Positions 54,623-64,000 of a stretch of 64,000 bases of DNA are shown here, in pieces. Source of the DNA: Otatea glauca (taxonomy: Eukaryota; Streptophyta; Magnoliopsida; Poales; Poaceae); assembly GCA_036346275.1 (NCBI GenBank), contig CM070728.1, positions 23,646,723 through 23,710,722 of the forward strand. Direction: 5' to 3'. A model generated the notes under the pieces. It was not told the origin of the DNA. It did not search any database and saw nothing but the letters and a program-made list of their open reading frames with translations. The translations under genes and the position numbers were made by a program. Numbering within the stretch: position 1 is the first letter of the stretch; each line of letters opens with the position of its first letter.

Positions 54623-57600
54623 TGTAACATCCCAAAATTCAGCTTAATTAAGTTTTATTTGCTTAAATGTGCATTTGTGATTTTCTCGAATTTATTTGGA
54701 TTTTTCTCGATTTATTTGAATTAAATCTTATGTCAAGTTTATTGCTTTTTATCCAAAAGTATTTAAATCTATGCAAAGTTAAAATAAAGTTTTGGCAAAA
54801 ATATTTTATTTGAGTCCGAATGTCTCAAAGTAATTTTGAGATTTTTCTTGGATTTTTCCGATTATTTTATTGCCTAAAGCAAATTAAATGAATTTCGAAT
54901 TATTTTAATTGAAAAACTCTTTTAAAAGCGATGAAGCAGTCTGGGCCGCCCGCGAACCGTGCGGCCCAAGTCATCCATGCAGCCTTTTGGAAACCGAAAC
55001 CCTAAACCTAATCCACGACCGTTGGATCAAGATCCAACGGCCGAGATTGCGCCAAGCGTGGCCGAGCGCTCTGAGCCGTCGGATCGGGCCGCGTACGCTG
55101 TGCCGGATGCGTCCGCGTTACCTCTCCGAAGTCGCCGCCGAGTCCGCCGCCGCCACGATGTCGTTTCGAGTCCGGCCGACACGCCTCCCTCGCAACTATT
55201 TAAAGCGCGCCGCAGGCGTTGGAATCTCACCCGCGCGCATCCGTCGCGCGCTTCCGCACGCCGAGACGCTTCGCCGCTCGTGCGAAGCTCGCCGAGTCGC
55301 CAAGCCCCGCCGTCTTCGCTCGCTTTTCCGCCGCCGTTCGCCGTTCGAGCCGTGCCGGTTCCAGATCGGAGATCCCCGTACCTCAACGCGTCGGACCCGT
55401 GAAGCAGTAGCGGCGTTTTGTCGCCGGAACGCCGTCGTCGAGGTCATCGTCCCCAAGTCCGGTGAAGTTGCGCCGCCGCACCGCCATTGTCGTGTGGAAG
55501 CTTCCAGAACCGTCGGATCTCTCGTGAAGGGGCGAGATTGTGCCACGTCTCCGCGTAAACAGTGAACGCCTCGCGTACGTGCTGGCCGTTAGATCTAAAT
55601 CCCGCGGTTGTCGTGCTGCCACGTGGGGTGAGATCGGTGGCCGTTAGATGTGATCTGTGCGGTGGGATTCCGCCGCACAGGTGGGCAAATCGGCGCCGCC
55701 GCGTGTCGGCGCCGGTGCCGAGGCGCCGTGAGCCGAGTCTACCGTAAGCGGTAGCGAGTCGTGGACCGGGTCCATGGACCGAGGACACGCGTCGGCCTTC
55801 CGATTGGCTCGACCAAAGGTCGACGCGTCATGCTTGCGTCATAATCATATTTTCAATTGGAAAAATAATCCGATTGGAAATTCGTGAAGATGACGTCATA
55901 AATCATCTTTTCAAGATAAAAATAAATCTGTTAATTTCGAATTTTGATTTTCCGATTTGAGATTTATTTCAAACTTTAAAAGGCTATATCTTTTGCATCG
56001 TAACTCGGATTTGAGTGATTCCAGTTTCTAAAAATTTGTAAAATTGAGATCTATTTAATGGTGAATTTTATTTGATTTTGGAGTTCAATTGCTCTCTGTT
56101 TTGGCATTTATTTGCTTTTCTCTTTCAGACGCGTGAGACGTTGAATTGTGCGACGCCGGAGGAAGATCAAGCAACCCAAGAGCAATCTTCAGATCAAGAT
56201 CAGGACCTATTCCAAGGCAAGTTGTGCTTTGATCATGTTGAACCCATGTTTATAAAATTGCTATGTTTGATTTACGCTATTGCATATATTTCAAATATAC
56301 AACTGTTTCAAATTAGTTTGGGCTTAGCTAAAATACCAGATTGATCTATACCCTACCTTGTCATTGTATGCCATGATCCATTGTCACCTTAGATTGGTTT
56401 AATATAGTTGGTTAATAATTATAATCAACATTGGAGGTTTAGTTCAGTATTAGTTGCTTAGCCATGCCACGTCATCACATGTGTCATCACCATTGATAAT
56501 TAATCTTGATTAATGGAATATGGAACAATGTTATTAACTTGTGTGTCATGTGGGATCACACGAGGAGATTGAGTTGTTGTGGCGAGTCATGTCACGCAAC
56601 GATGTTGAATTGTTGATGGCACGTGGTGCTTGGTAATCAACGGGTGATAATAACTTAGATTGGGGCAAGTGGCAAGGGCGAGGAGGCCAAGGTGGGCCCA
56701 ATGGGCGATGGTATGTGGATGTCTTGCCTTGATCACACTAAGGACTTAACCTTGCAAGCCTTTGACTGAGTCAATCATGCAACCACATGTCCGTATGGGC
56801 CACCTAGTGAGTAATTTGCAAAGTCTTAATGTTGATACTATCGTGGTCGGTGTGAGTTCCGGGTCGGTGTAATTCACATGGCGCAAGAGGGGGCCCCGGA
56901 CGTGGTTTCGGACCGCCTTGTTGTTGAAACCTTAGCGGGTAGTATCGGGTTAAGATAGAGCATTGTAAAGGCTTTGTTATAATCTTTCGCCTTTGTGGTG
57001 TTTGGTTGTATCACGTGGGTAAAGTGCATAACCTCCGCAGAGTGTGAAACTATTCGGATAGCCGTGCTCGCATGTATTGAGCAATGCTCGGAATTACAGA
57101 TTAAGGGTTAGATTAATAAATTGGACAACTTGGTTGGGATGGCGGGATGGCCATATGGAAGATTGGAACTTGATTTAGGATTGGAAACTTGGTTTACTTG
57201 AGAAATATGAATTTATTTATTATTGCTATTTGTTTTACATTCTTTACAATCTATTCATTGTATTTGTTCATAAATGCTGCTTATTGCAAAATAGCCATGA
57301 TAGCCTATCCTTTGGAATAAGCCTTACATATAGATAAATAGAACTGCATTCTGTGCACAACTTGTTGAGTGCTTTAAGTACTCACCCTTGCCAAACAACA
57401 ATAATCAACAGTTGAAGAATCTACACCTGTGTTGGAAGATGAAGTTCATGAAGACACGAGTCATTAGGGTCCGAGCCTTGTCGGTTGCCTGTGGTGAACT
57501 GATGAGCTATCTACGTTTCTACTTTCCGCTGCTTAATTATTAGCTTATATTCTCAGTCTTGCCCTGCGTGGCTTAATAATGTAAGTTGGTCATAAGATCA

Positions 57601-57752
57601 TACATTTAGCTATATCAATAAATGAACTATTATTCTATTATCGTTGTGTATGATGTGATATGTACCAATGTTAAGCTGTGTGCACTAGCGTTAATCCTGG
57701 GAATAGTGCAGTAAACACAGTGGGTTCGAATCAGTGGATTCGGGTCCCTACA
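54623..57752 (+). repeat. 5' LTR of the Del element
   Basis: It starts TGTAACATCCC and ends CCCTACA, just before the primer site. It is AT-rich to 54900, then a CpG-rich promoter/leader region (54950-55790) with a TATA-like TATTTAAAG at 55197-55205, then an AT-rich stretch ending in a splice-acceptor-like CTCTTTCAG at 56120-56128. The ORFs in the GC-rich part (54909-55565 and shadows) are LTR sequence, not host genes. Confidence 0.9.
55197..55205 (+). promoter_or_regulatory. TATA-like box of the Del LTR
   Basis: TATTTAAAG follows CTCGCAAC and precedes a GC-rich leader, in the position expected of the LTR promoter. Confidence 0.4.
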
Positions 57753-57756
57753 GAGG

Positions 57757-57768
57757 TGGTATCAGAGC
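57757..57768 (+). promoter_or_regulatory. tRNA-iMet primer-binding site of the Del element
   Basis: TGGTATCAGAGC, complementary to the 3' end of initiator methionine tRNA, lies four bases after the LTR end. This is the standard primer site of chromoviruses and many Copia elements. Confidence 0.9.
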
Positions 57769-57899
57769 ATACTGACTGTAGGTCTTGGCCCTAGATAGTA
57801 TGGAGGTGTCTTGTGAGAGTCCAAAACTATTTTCTAAAAGAAAATCCAAACTTGACTAATAGAACACTCTTGACTCATCTCATTCTCTACTTCTTGCCT

Positions 57900-58704
57900 T
57901 GGCTAAATTTACCGTTTTACTGGCCGTTTTGGATGGAGCTCTTATTCAAAGTTCTTGTGGAGCGATGCCGATCGTTCGACCTTTGAGGAGTCGGTGGCGG
58001 CTACGCCATGGAGCTGTGGAGAGTACTTGACGCTTGAGGCTTCTATCGTCCACTTTACCGAGGAGGCGGTGGGCGGTGAATGGTGTTCACCGAAGGTTCA
58101 TTTGCAAGTTGATCATCTACGCTCGGGAGAACGAGGAAGCTAGCAGCCAATCAACATCTCGCGCGAAGATTCTCGACGAGGTTGCAATCCAGAGGTCGCC
58201 GCCTTGCTCTTCGCCGTGTTCGCCGCGACTACGCCGACGAGCTTCACGATTGATGTTCGACTTCACCCAGACGTTCAAGCGCGCCAAGACGACGGATTGA
58301 GGGGAGCGAGTGTGCATCGCGACGCACCTTGCGAGTTCGCCCTTGCCGTGAGGATCACATGAGAGATACTACCCAGAGCCGGAGGCGTATACGAGGCACT
58401 TAGAGTGGCCGAGCAGGAGCTCGAGGTGACCCGTGCTTCAGCCATCGGGATGATCACTGAGCTGGGAGAGGCCCTGGAGGCAGTTGAGGACGAGCTGGAG
58501 CGCGTGACTCAGGGAGTTCAGGAGCCAGCTGAGGAGTCCGAGGAGGATCCAGAGGAGCGAGAGTGGGAGCCAGAGGGGAGTGCAGACCCCGTTGTTGCAG
58601 AGGATCTAGTAGTAGGTCACCAGGATAGGTTCGCTCCGATGCCCGCTCATCCACCGGTGTATGCGCCGGATCAGCCTCAGCCAGGGTGGCTGGATGAGTG
58701 AGTG
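57900..58704 (+). pseudogene. Leader ORF region upstream of Del gag, decayed
   Basis: Between the primer site and gag there are about 1.2 kb. This part holds broken coding-like stretches ending in an open frame 58405-58701 that is Glu-rich and helical (ELGEALEAVEDELERV) with a Pro-rich tail (APMPAHPPVYAPDQP) and a TGA stop. Some grass Del-type elements carry an extra ORF before gag, and this looks like its remnant. I cannot assign a function. Confidence 0.4.
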
Positions 58705-58979
58705 TCAGCCTTGGAGCTGTGTTGAGACTCGAGTGTGAGTCGCGTCTTTAAGTTAGTCTTTACCTTTTTAGTTGACGTTAAGGTTTCGTGTTTAGTTTGC
58801 TTCTTTGTAATGCTGAGTGTGCAGTATGTGTTGCAAAGCTTGTAGGCTTAAATAAGCAGCCATACCAAGAATAAATAAAGAATTGTTCAGTTGGGTATAA
58901 CCTATCTTCCCCGCTTTAGAAATTCTTACTTCTTATCTATGCTACATCTAACTTTCCTAACCTAAGAGGCAATCATCAG

Positions 58980-60235
58980 ATGGTGAATACTGAGGAAACA
59001 ACGGTGCTTCAGAAGTGGATCGTCGAATGACAACCCCAATGATGGAGGCACCCTCAACCACCGACATGAGACATGCGAGAATCTAGGAGCATTTACGGCA
59101 AAGACAGACTCAATCGATGCAGATAATGATGCAACAGATGCAAAGCAGATGACCAATGCAAGAAGAATCACAACAACCCGCAACTCGAACAATCATGGTG
59201 GACCTCGACCTATGTCAAAGCTATCGATTTTATGAGGACTAGGCCACCAACTTTTCAGAAACGTGAACCCTTTGGAAGCCGATGGACCGGCTTAGGACAA
59301 TTGAGAAGAAGTCGCACATCTCACAAAGTGTGAAGGAAATGAGAAGGTGCTCTACGCCTCATCAACTGGAAGGACCGCCGCAGAGTGGTGGGAGAACCAT
59401 TGTGCGCTCATGGAGCCCCACAGAGATAACACGGGAGGAGTTTACTAATGCTTTCCGCCAAGATCATGTCCCGAGGGAATGATGGACCTTAAGAAGGAAG
59501 AGTTTGAGCTTTGAAGCAAGGAGGCCAACCGGTGGCGAATACTTGAACAAATTTACTCGATTAGCTCGCTATGCCCTCAAGACGAGCGACAGATAAAGCC
59601 GCATACCTCGTTTCATGAAGGGATCAACTCAGACTACTGGTGGGACCGACACCACAATTTTCCGATTTCCGGGAGCTAGTCAATAAGGCTTTGATCCTAG
59701 AGGATAAGCGCAAAGAGCTAGGTGAAACCGTAAGCGCTTGATGAACAATCGGTGGACGCCCAAATCATCTACGCTTGAGGATGTCACCACAAGAATTTGC
59801 TAGATTCCAACCACCACCGCAAATAAGACATCAACTCCTACACCTCGCCATGCCAATCGAATTTTCAAACTCCAAAGACAAGGCAACAACGCACAGAGGA
59901 AATCAAGATCCGCAGTGAAGAGATGCTATACCGCAATGAGCGAGGCACTTTTCTAATAGGTGTCCACGAAGGAGGCATCACGCCACTCGTTTCAACTGGG
60001 AACAACACCCGCTAAAGCACCAACATCGGGGAAATCGTGCACCAAGCCAGTCGAGCAACCCGCATTCAACCGTGCGTGGAAGGATCAACCACATCACCGC
60101 GGATGGAGCTCAAGAGGCAACAGACGTCGTCTTGGGTAAGTTCTTGGTCAACTCAAGACTGCACCTTTCTGCTTTGTTTGATTCGGAGCTTCGCATTCGC
60201 TCGCTTCTCAAAGTTTTGCAACCAAGAATGGATTT
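58980..60235 (+). pseudogene. gag: Del gag, decayed
   Basis: Capsid-region words of a chromovirus Gag are spread over several frames: RPPTFQKREPFG (near 59240), LRTIEKKSHISQS (59288-59330), ITREEFTNAFRQDHVPRE (59428-59480), then LVNKALILEDKRKELGET (about 59680-59730) and RFQPPPQ (about 59800). A degenerate zinc-knuckle region lies near 59925-59975. Stops and single-base shifts occur every few dozen codons, so no Gag can be made. Confidence 0.7.
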
Positions 60236-60840
60236 AAAGTGGTAAATCTTAAGTGTGTGCTCTTAGTCCAAGCCCCAGGATCTGAGCTTAGATCTAGCCT
60301 TGGGTGTTTGGGAGCTAAGTTGCTTATGGATGGGATAGAATTTCTAGCGAATCTTATCTTGATAGATGCGCAATCCCTAGACGTCATCCTTGGAATGGAT
60401 TGGCTGTCAAAGCATAAGGCTGTTTTGGATTGTGGCCGAAGGATCGTGACTTTGGAAGGCCCTAGTGGCAAGAAAGTGGAGTTTCAAGCGACCGCAGTTC
60501 GAGATGGGCAGTTAATGGTCAACAGCGTGAAAGCCATCAGCATGGAAGATGTGCCAGTGGCCAGGGAATACCCGGATGTGTTTCCAGAAGATTTGCCGGG
60601 ATTGCCACCGGACCGTGATATCGAGTTTGTTATCGAGTTAGCGCCAGGTACAGCACCGATATCAAAGAGACCATATCGGATGCCTACTGACGAGTTAGTG
60701 GAAATGAAGAAGCAGATTGAGGAACTGCAAGAAAAAGGTTTCATTAGACCAAGTTCATCACCGTGGGGAGCCCCGGTTTTGTTTGTCCGCAAGAAGGATG
60801 GAAGTCTTAGAATGTGCATTGATTATCGTGGCATCGAATG
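60150..60840 (+). pseudogene. Del protease and N-terminal reverse transcriptase, decayed
   Basis: The protease active-site region near 60175-60200 reads FDS and then shifts frame by one base before the expected Gly-Ala. From 60239 an open frame of 200 codons covers the end of the protease (DVILGMDWLSKHKAVLDC) and the start of RT (PDVFPEDLPGLPPDRDIEF, KRPYRMPTDEL, LFVRKKDGSLRMCIDYR). It shifts frame at about 60838. This is the longest intact piece of the element. Confidence 0.85.
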
Positions 60841-61960
60841 AAGTAACGATCAAGAATAAGTATCCGCTGCCCGTGATCGATGACTTATTTGATCGATTAA
60901 GAGGAGCTGGAGTTTTCTCCAAGATAGATCTTCGCTCGTGATACCATCGCTGAAGATCCGAGCGAGGATGTGCCTAAGACTGCGTTCTCTACGCGATATG
61001 GACATTATGAGTTCACAGTCATGTCATTTGGATTGACTAATGCCCCAAAGATATTTCATGAACATGATGAATAAAGTTTTATGGATTACTTGGATAAGTT
61101 TGTGGTAGTCTTCATAGACGATATTTTGGTTTACTCAAAATCAAGAAGAGCATGCGAGAACATCTAAGGATGGTTTTAGGCAGGCTGCGAGAGCATCAGC
61201 TATATGCAAAGTTTAGCAAGTGTGAATTCGGAAGGAGAAAGTTGAATTCTTGGGTCATGTAATGACTATGAAGGAGTGGCGGTCGACCCAAAGAAAGTGG
61301 ACCTGATGTTGCATCGGGAACCACCAAGTCATTACCCGATCCGTAGTTTTTCGGGAATGGCGGATATTACCGTCGGTTCATAGAAGGATTCTCGACAATT
61401 GCTAAACCCTTGACGCAGCTTGTTGAAGAAAGAAAAGAAGTTCGCATGGACGCCAGAGTGCGAGAAAAGTTTCATGGAATTAAAGAAGCGTTTAACAACG
61501 GCCCCGTATTAGTATTGCGGATGTGCGTAATGGATTTGACATTTATCGCGATGCTTCAAGCAAGGCTTGGGATGCGTGTTAATGCAAGAAGGCAAAGTCG
61601 TTGCTTATGCGCCGAGACGATTAAGACCACATGAAGTGAATTACCCAACACATGATTTGGAGTTAGTGCCAGAGTGCACGCTTTAAAGATATGGCGTCAT
61701 TATCTCATAGGAAATAGATGTGAGATATATACGGACCATAAAAGTCGAAATACATATTCACTCAAGTCGACTGAATATGAGACAATGAAGATGGCTTGAA
61801 CTAATTAAGGATTATAATATGGGAATCCATTATCACCTCGAAAAGCCAATGTGGTGGCGTATGCTCGAGTCGAAAGAGCCATAGCGCAAATACATTGTCA
61901 ATGGAGGATCAACCGAATTATGCAAGGAATTTCAGAAGCTAAGATTGGAAGTCGTTCCGT
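60841..61960 (+). pseudogene. Del reverse transcriptase core and RNase H, decayed
   Basis: KNKYPLPVIDDLFDRLRGAGVFSKIDLRS is spread over 60853-60939. The catalytic box appears as VFIDDILVYSK at about 61108-61140. MSFGLTNAP-like and FLGHVM-like words occur around 61022-61050 and 61248-61262. Multiple stops and one-base shifts interrupt the frame. The RNase H part (61400-61800) is recognisable only in fragments. Confidence 0.75.
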
Positions 61961-61965
61961 AAGGA

Positions 61966-63150
61966 ATGATAGCTGCGCTAGAAGTGAAGCCAACACTAGA
62001 GGATCAGATTAAAGAAGGTCAGCAAGATGACGATAAAATTTCAAAAATCAAGGCTAAAAAGGAAGAAGGCCTAGCCTTAGATTTCACTCTGGATGAGCAA
62101 GGAACCATGTTCTTTAAAAGCCGAATTTGCGTACCGGATAAAAAGGAGCTAAAGCAATTGATTCTTGAGGAGGCTCACGATTCTAAGTACTCAATTCATC
62201 CAGGAAGTGCCAAGATGTACCAGGATTTGAAGGAGAGATTCTGGTGGCCGAATATGAAGCGTGAAGTGGCCGAGCATGTTGCATTATGCGACGATGTCAA
62301 AGAGTAAAAGCCATGCACCAAAGACCCACTGGTGCATTGCGGTAGTTAAAAATTCGGAATGGAAGTGGGAAGAAATCGAATGGATTTTATCACCGGTCTA
62401 CCTAAGACTCGTAAAGGTTACGATTCCATTTGGGTTATTGTGGATCGCTTAACCAAGGTCGCCATTTCATCCCAAGAAAGACCACTTACTCCGAGATCGT
62501 TTAGCGTAATTGTACATGTCAAGGATTGTATGTTTGCATGGAGTGCCCAAGAAGATTGTGTCGCATGAGGTACCCAATTTACCTCGAGATTTTGGAATAA
62601 GTTGCACGAAGCAATGGGAACCCGTCTCAATTTTAGTACAAAGATATCACCGCATGCATGATGGTCGACCGAGAGAGTAAATCGATTTTAGAGGATATGT
62701 TGAGAGCTTGTGCTTTAGCTTATGCTACCTCTTGGGATAAATGTTTGCCATATGCGTAATTCGATTATAATAATAGTTATCAAGCTAGCCTACGATGTCA
62801 CCATTCGAGGCATTGTATGGACGTGCTTGTCGTACTCGCTGAATTGGAATGAAACGGAGAACGCTTGGTTTTGGGCCGATGTTCTCAAGAGGCGTAAAGT
62901 CAAGTTGCAATGATCGAGAGAGGTTAAAGATAGCATACCAAGATGAGAAAAGCTACGCAGATAATCGTCGTCGAGATTTGAGTTTGAACCGTAAGATCAT
63001 GTGTATCTCGTGGTTTCCCTCTTAAGGGCGTTAAGAGATTCCACGTTAAAGGAAGCTTGCACCAAGATATGTCGGTCCGCTCAAGATTACGAGCCGCCGA
63101 GGAGAGGTGGCTTATCGATTAGAGTTGCCTCGGTCTTTGGCGGAGTGCAT
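61966..63150 (+). pseudogene. Del integrase, decayed
   Basis: An open frame 61966-62307 carries the zinc-binding HDSKYSIHPGSAKMYQDLKE and FWWPNMKREVAEHVALC region. The catalytic core begins with MDFITGLPKTRKGYDSIWVI (62380-62440), giving the first Asp. The second Asp region near 62560 and the Glu region near 62650 are frameshifted. The remaining C-terminal domain (to about 63150) has fragments such as FRLPPRRGG-like and DVFHVSQLKKCLRVP (63150-63195). Confidence 0.75.
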
Positions 63151-63375
63151 GATGTATTCCATGTGTCGCAGCTTAAGAAGTGTCTCAGAGTGCCCACGAG
63201 CAAACCCGTTGGATGCAATAGAATCGCAAGAAGATTTGACTTATAAAGAGCAACCAATGTAATTTTGGATGGTATGGAACGCAAGACCGTAAACAAGTCT
63301 ATTCGCTTTGCAGAGTTCATGGAGCAATCATTCAAAGTGAAGCCACTTGGGAGCGAGAAGAAGATTTAAAGTCGT
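63150..63375 (+). pseudogene. Del integrase C-terminal chromodomain, decayed
   Basis: VFHVSQLKKCLRVP is followed, after frame shifts, by VILDGMERKTVNKSIRF and by SEATWEREEDLK encoded at 63336-63371. The last word is the conserved end of the chromodomain found in chromovirus integrases, which in the family binds modified histone H3 to guide insertion. The domain is broken here. Confidence 0.7.
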
Positions 63376-63423
63376 AATTTCAACCTATTCTATAGTTAGC
63401 CCAGAATCTCTGCCGAGATTCGT

Positions 63424-63434
63424 TAAGGGGGAGG
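63424..63434 (+). promoter_or_regulatory. Polypurine tract of the Del element
   Basis: AAGGGGGAGG lies two bases before the TG of the 3' LTR, the standard plus-strand primer of Gypsy elements. Confidence 0.8.
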
Positions 63435-63436
63435 TT

Positions 63437-64000
63437 TGTAACATCCCAAAATTCAGCTTAATTAAGTTTTATTTGCTTAAATGTGCATTTGTGATTTTCT
63501 CGAATTTATTTGGATTTTTCTCGATTTATTTGAATTAAATCTTATGTCAAGTTTATTGCTTTTATCCAAAAGTATTTAAATCTATGCAAAGTTAAAATAA
63601 AGTTTTGGCAAAAATATTTTATTTGAGTCCGAATGTCTCAAAGTAATTTTGAGATTTTTCTTGGATTTTTCCGATTATTTTATTGCCTAAAGCAAATTAA
63701 ATGAATTTCGAATTATTTTAATTGAAAACTCTTTTAAAAGCGTTGAACAGTGCTGGGCCGCCCATGAACCGCGCGCCCAAGTCACCCATGCAGCCCTTTT
63801 GAAACCGAAACCCTAAACCTAATCACGACCGTTGGATCGAGATCCAACGGCCGAGATTGCGCCGCGTGGCCGAGCGCTCTGAGCCGTCGGATCGGGCCGC
63901 GTGTACGCGCCGGATGCGTCGCGTCACCTCTCCGAAGTCGCCGCCGAGTCCGCCGCCGCCACGATGTCGTTCTGAGTCCGGCCGACACGCCCCCGTCGCG
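63437..64000 (+). repeat. 3' LTR of the Del element (start only)
   Basis: TGTAACATCCC begins a stretch co-linear with 54623 onward. Identity is very high for the first 280 bp, with only single-base run-length differences. More small indels occur in the GC-rich part. The window ends about 564 bp into an LTR expected to be about 3.1 kb. Confidence 0.9.

Larger units (their letters stand above)
54623..64000 (+). mobile_element. Del/Tekay chromovirus (Ty3/Gypsy), runs off the window
   Basis: A 3130-bp 5' LTR, a tRNA-iMet primer site, decayed gag and pol with RT and integrase motifs, a chromodomain remnant at the pol C-terminus, a polypurine tract and the start of the 3' LTR are present in order. 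The long LTR, iMet primer and chromodomain define the Del/Tekay chromoviruses. The first 280 bp of the two LTRs are almost identical, yet gag-pol has many stops and frame shifts. The right end and target duplication lie outside the window. Confidence 0.92.

Noticed and set aside
53554..55565. Long open frames (up to 226 codons) in GC-rich DNA
   Set aside because: They fall in promoter/leader regions of two LTRs. The 54909-55565 frame recurs with indels in the 3' LTR at 63740-64000 without frame conservation.

Overview
This is a nuclear plant sequence, almost certainly from a grass (Poaceae). Evidence: grass-type long terminal repeat (LTR) retrotransposons of the Ty3/Gypsy Tat and Del/Tekay lineages, Stowaway and Tourist MITEs, and two plant genes with canonical GT-AG introns and GC-rich first exons. 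No bacterial genes, rRNA, tRNA or CRISPR array was seen. I cannot name the species.

Layout. (1) 1-2381 holds a hAT-like transposon end and older repeats, without a convincing gene. (2) 2382-21996 is one Tat-lineage Gypsy element with 5' LTR, primer site, decayed gag-protease-RT-RNase H-integrase on the plus strand, a multi-exon antisense gene on the minus strand with its own TATA box, an 82-bp tandem array, a second small antisense ORF with its own TATA box, a polypurine tract and the 3' LTR. A 5.1-kb LTR-like insertion (14349-19487) splits the tandem array and has a perfect 5-bp target duplication. (3) 21997-28133 is old repeat sequence with several MITEs. (4) 29492-34688 (minus) is a four-exon, probably plastid-targeted alpha/beta-hydrolase-fold gene. 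It lacks the usual nucleophile serine and carries a frameshift in exon 2. (5) 34689-45700 is repeat-rich intergenic DNA. It includes the inverted partner (about 43935-45697) of the repeat at 24400-26930, so the hydrolase gene lies between two inverted copies of one repeat. (6) 46270-50458 (plus) is an intact five-exon gene for a DUF1666 protein of about 1128 residues with an N-terminal membrane segment. (7) 50459-54622 holds a near-perfect 27-bp hairpin, a CAACA-rich tract and a truncated older LTR. (8) 54623-64000 is a Del/Tekay chromovirus with a 3.1-kb 5' LTR, tRNA-iMet primer site, decayed gag-pol, a chromodomain remnant, a polypurine tract and the start of the 3' LTR, which runs off the window.

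Only two loci look like host genes: the hydrolase-fold gene and the DUF1666 gene. They point in opposite directions, about 11.6 kb apart, and nothing suggests they work together. The rest is nested transposon. Order of insertion: an old repeat with GGTAGTACC motifs, then the Tat element inside it, then the solo-LTR-like element inside Tat. Separately, the Del element is inserted in an older Del-type LTR.

Caution: many frame breaks in the transposons, and the one in the hydrolase gene, are one- or two-base losses. Consensus error cannot be excluded from the sequence alone.
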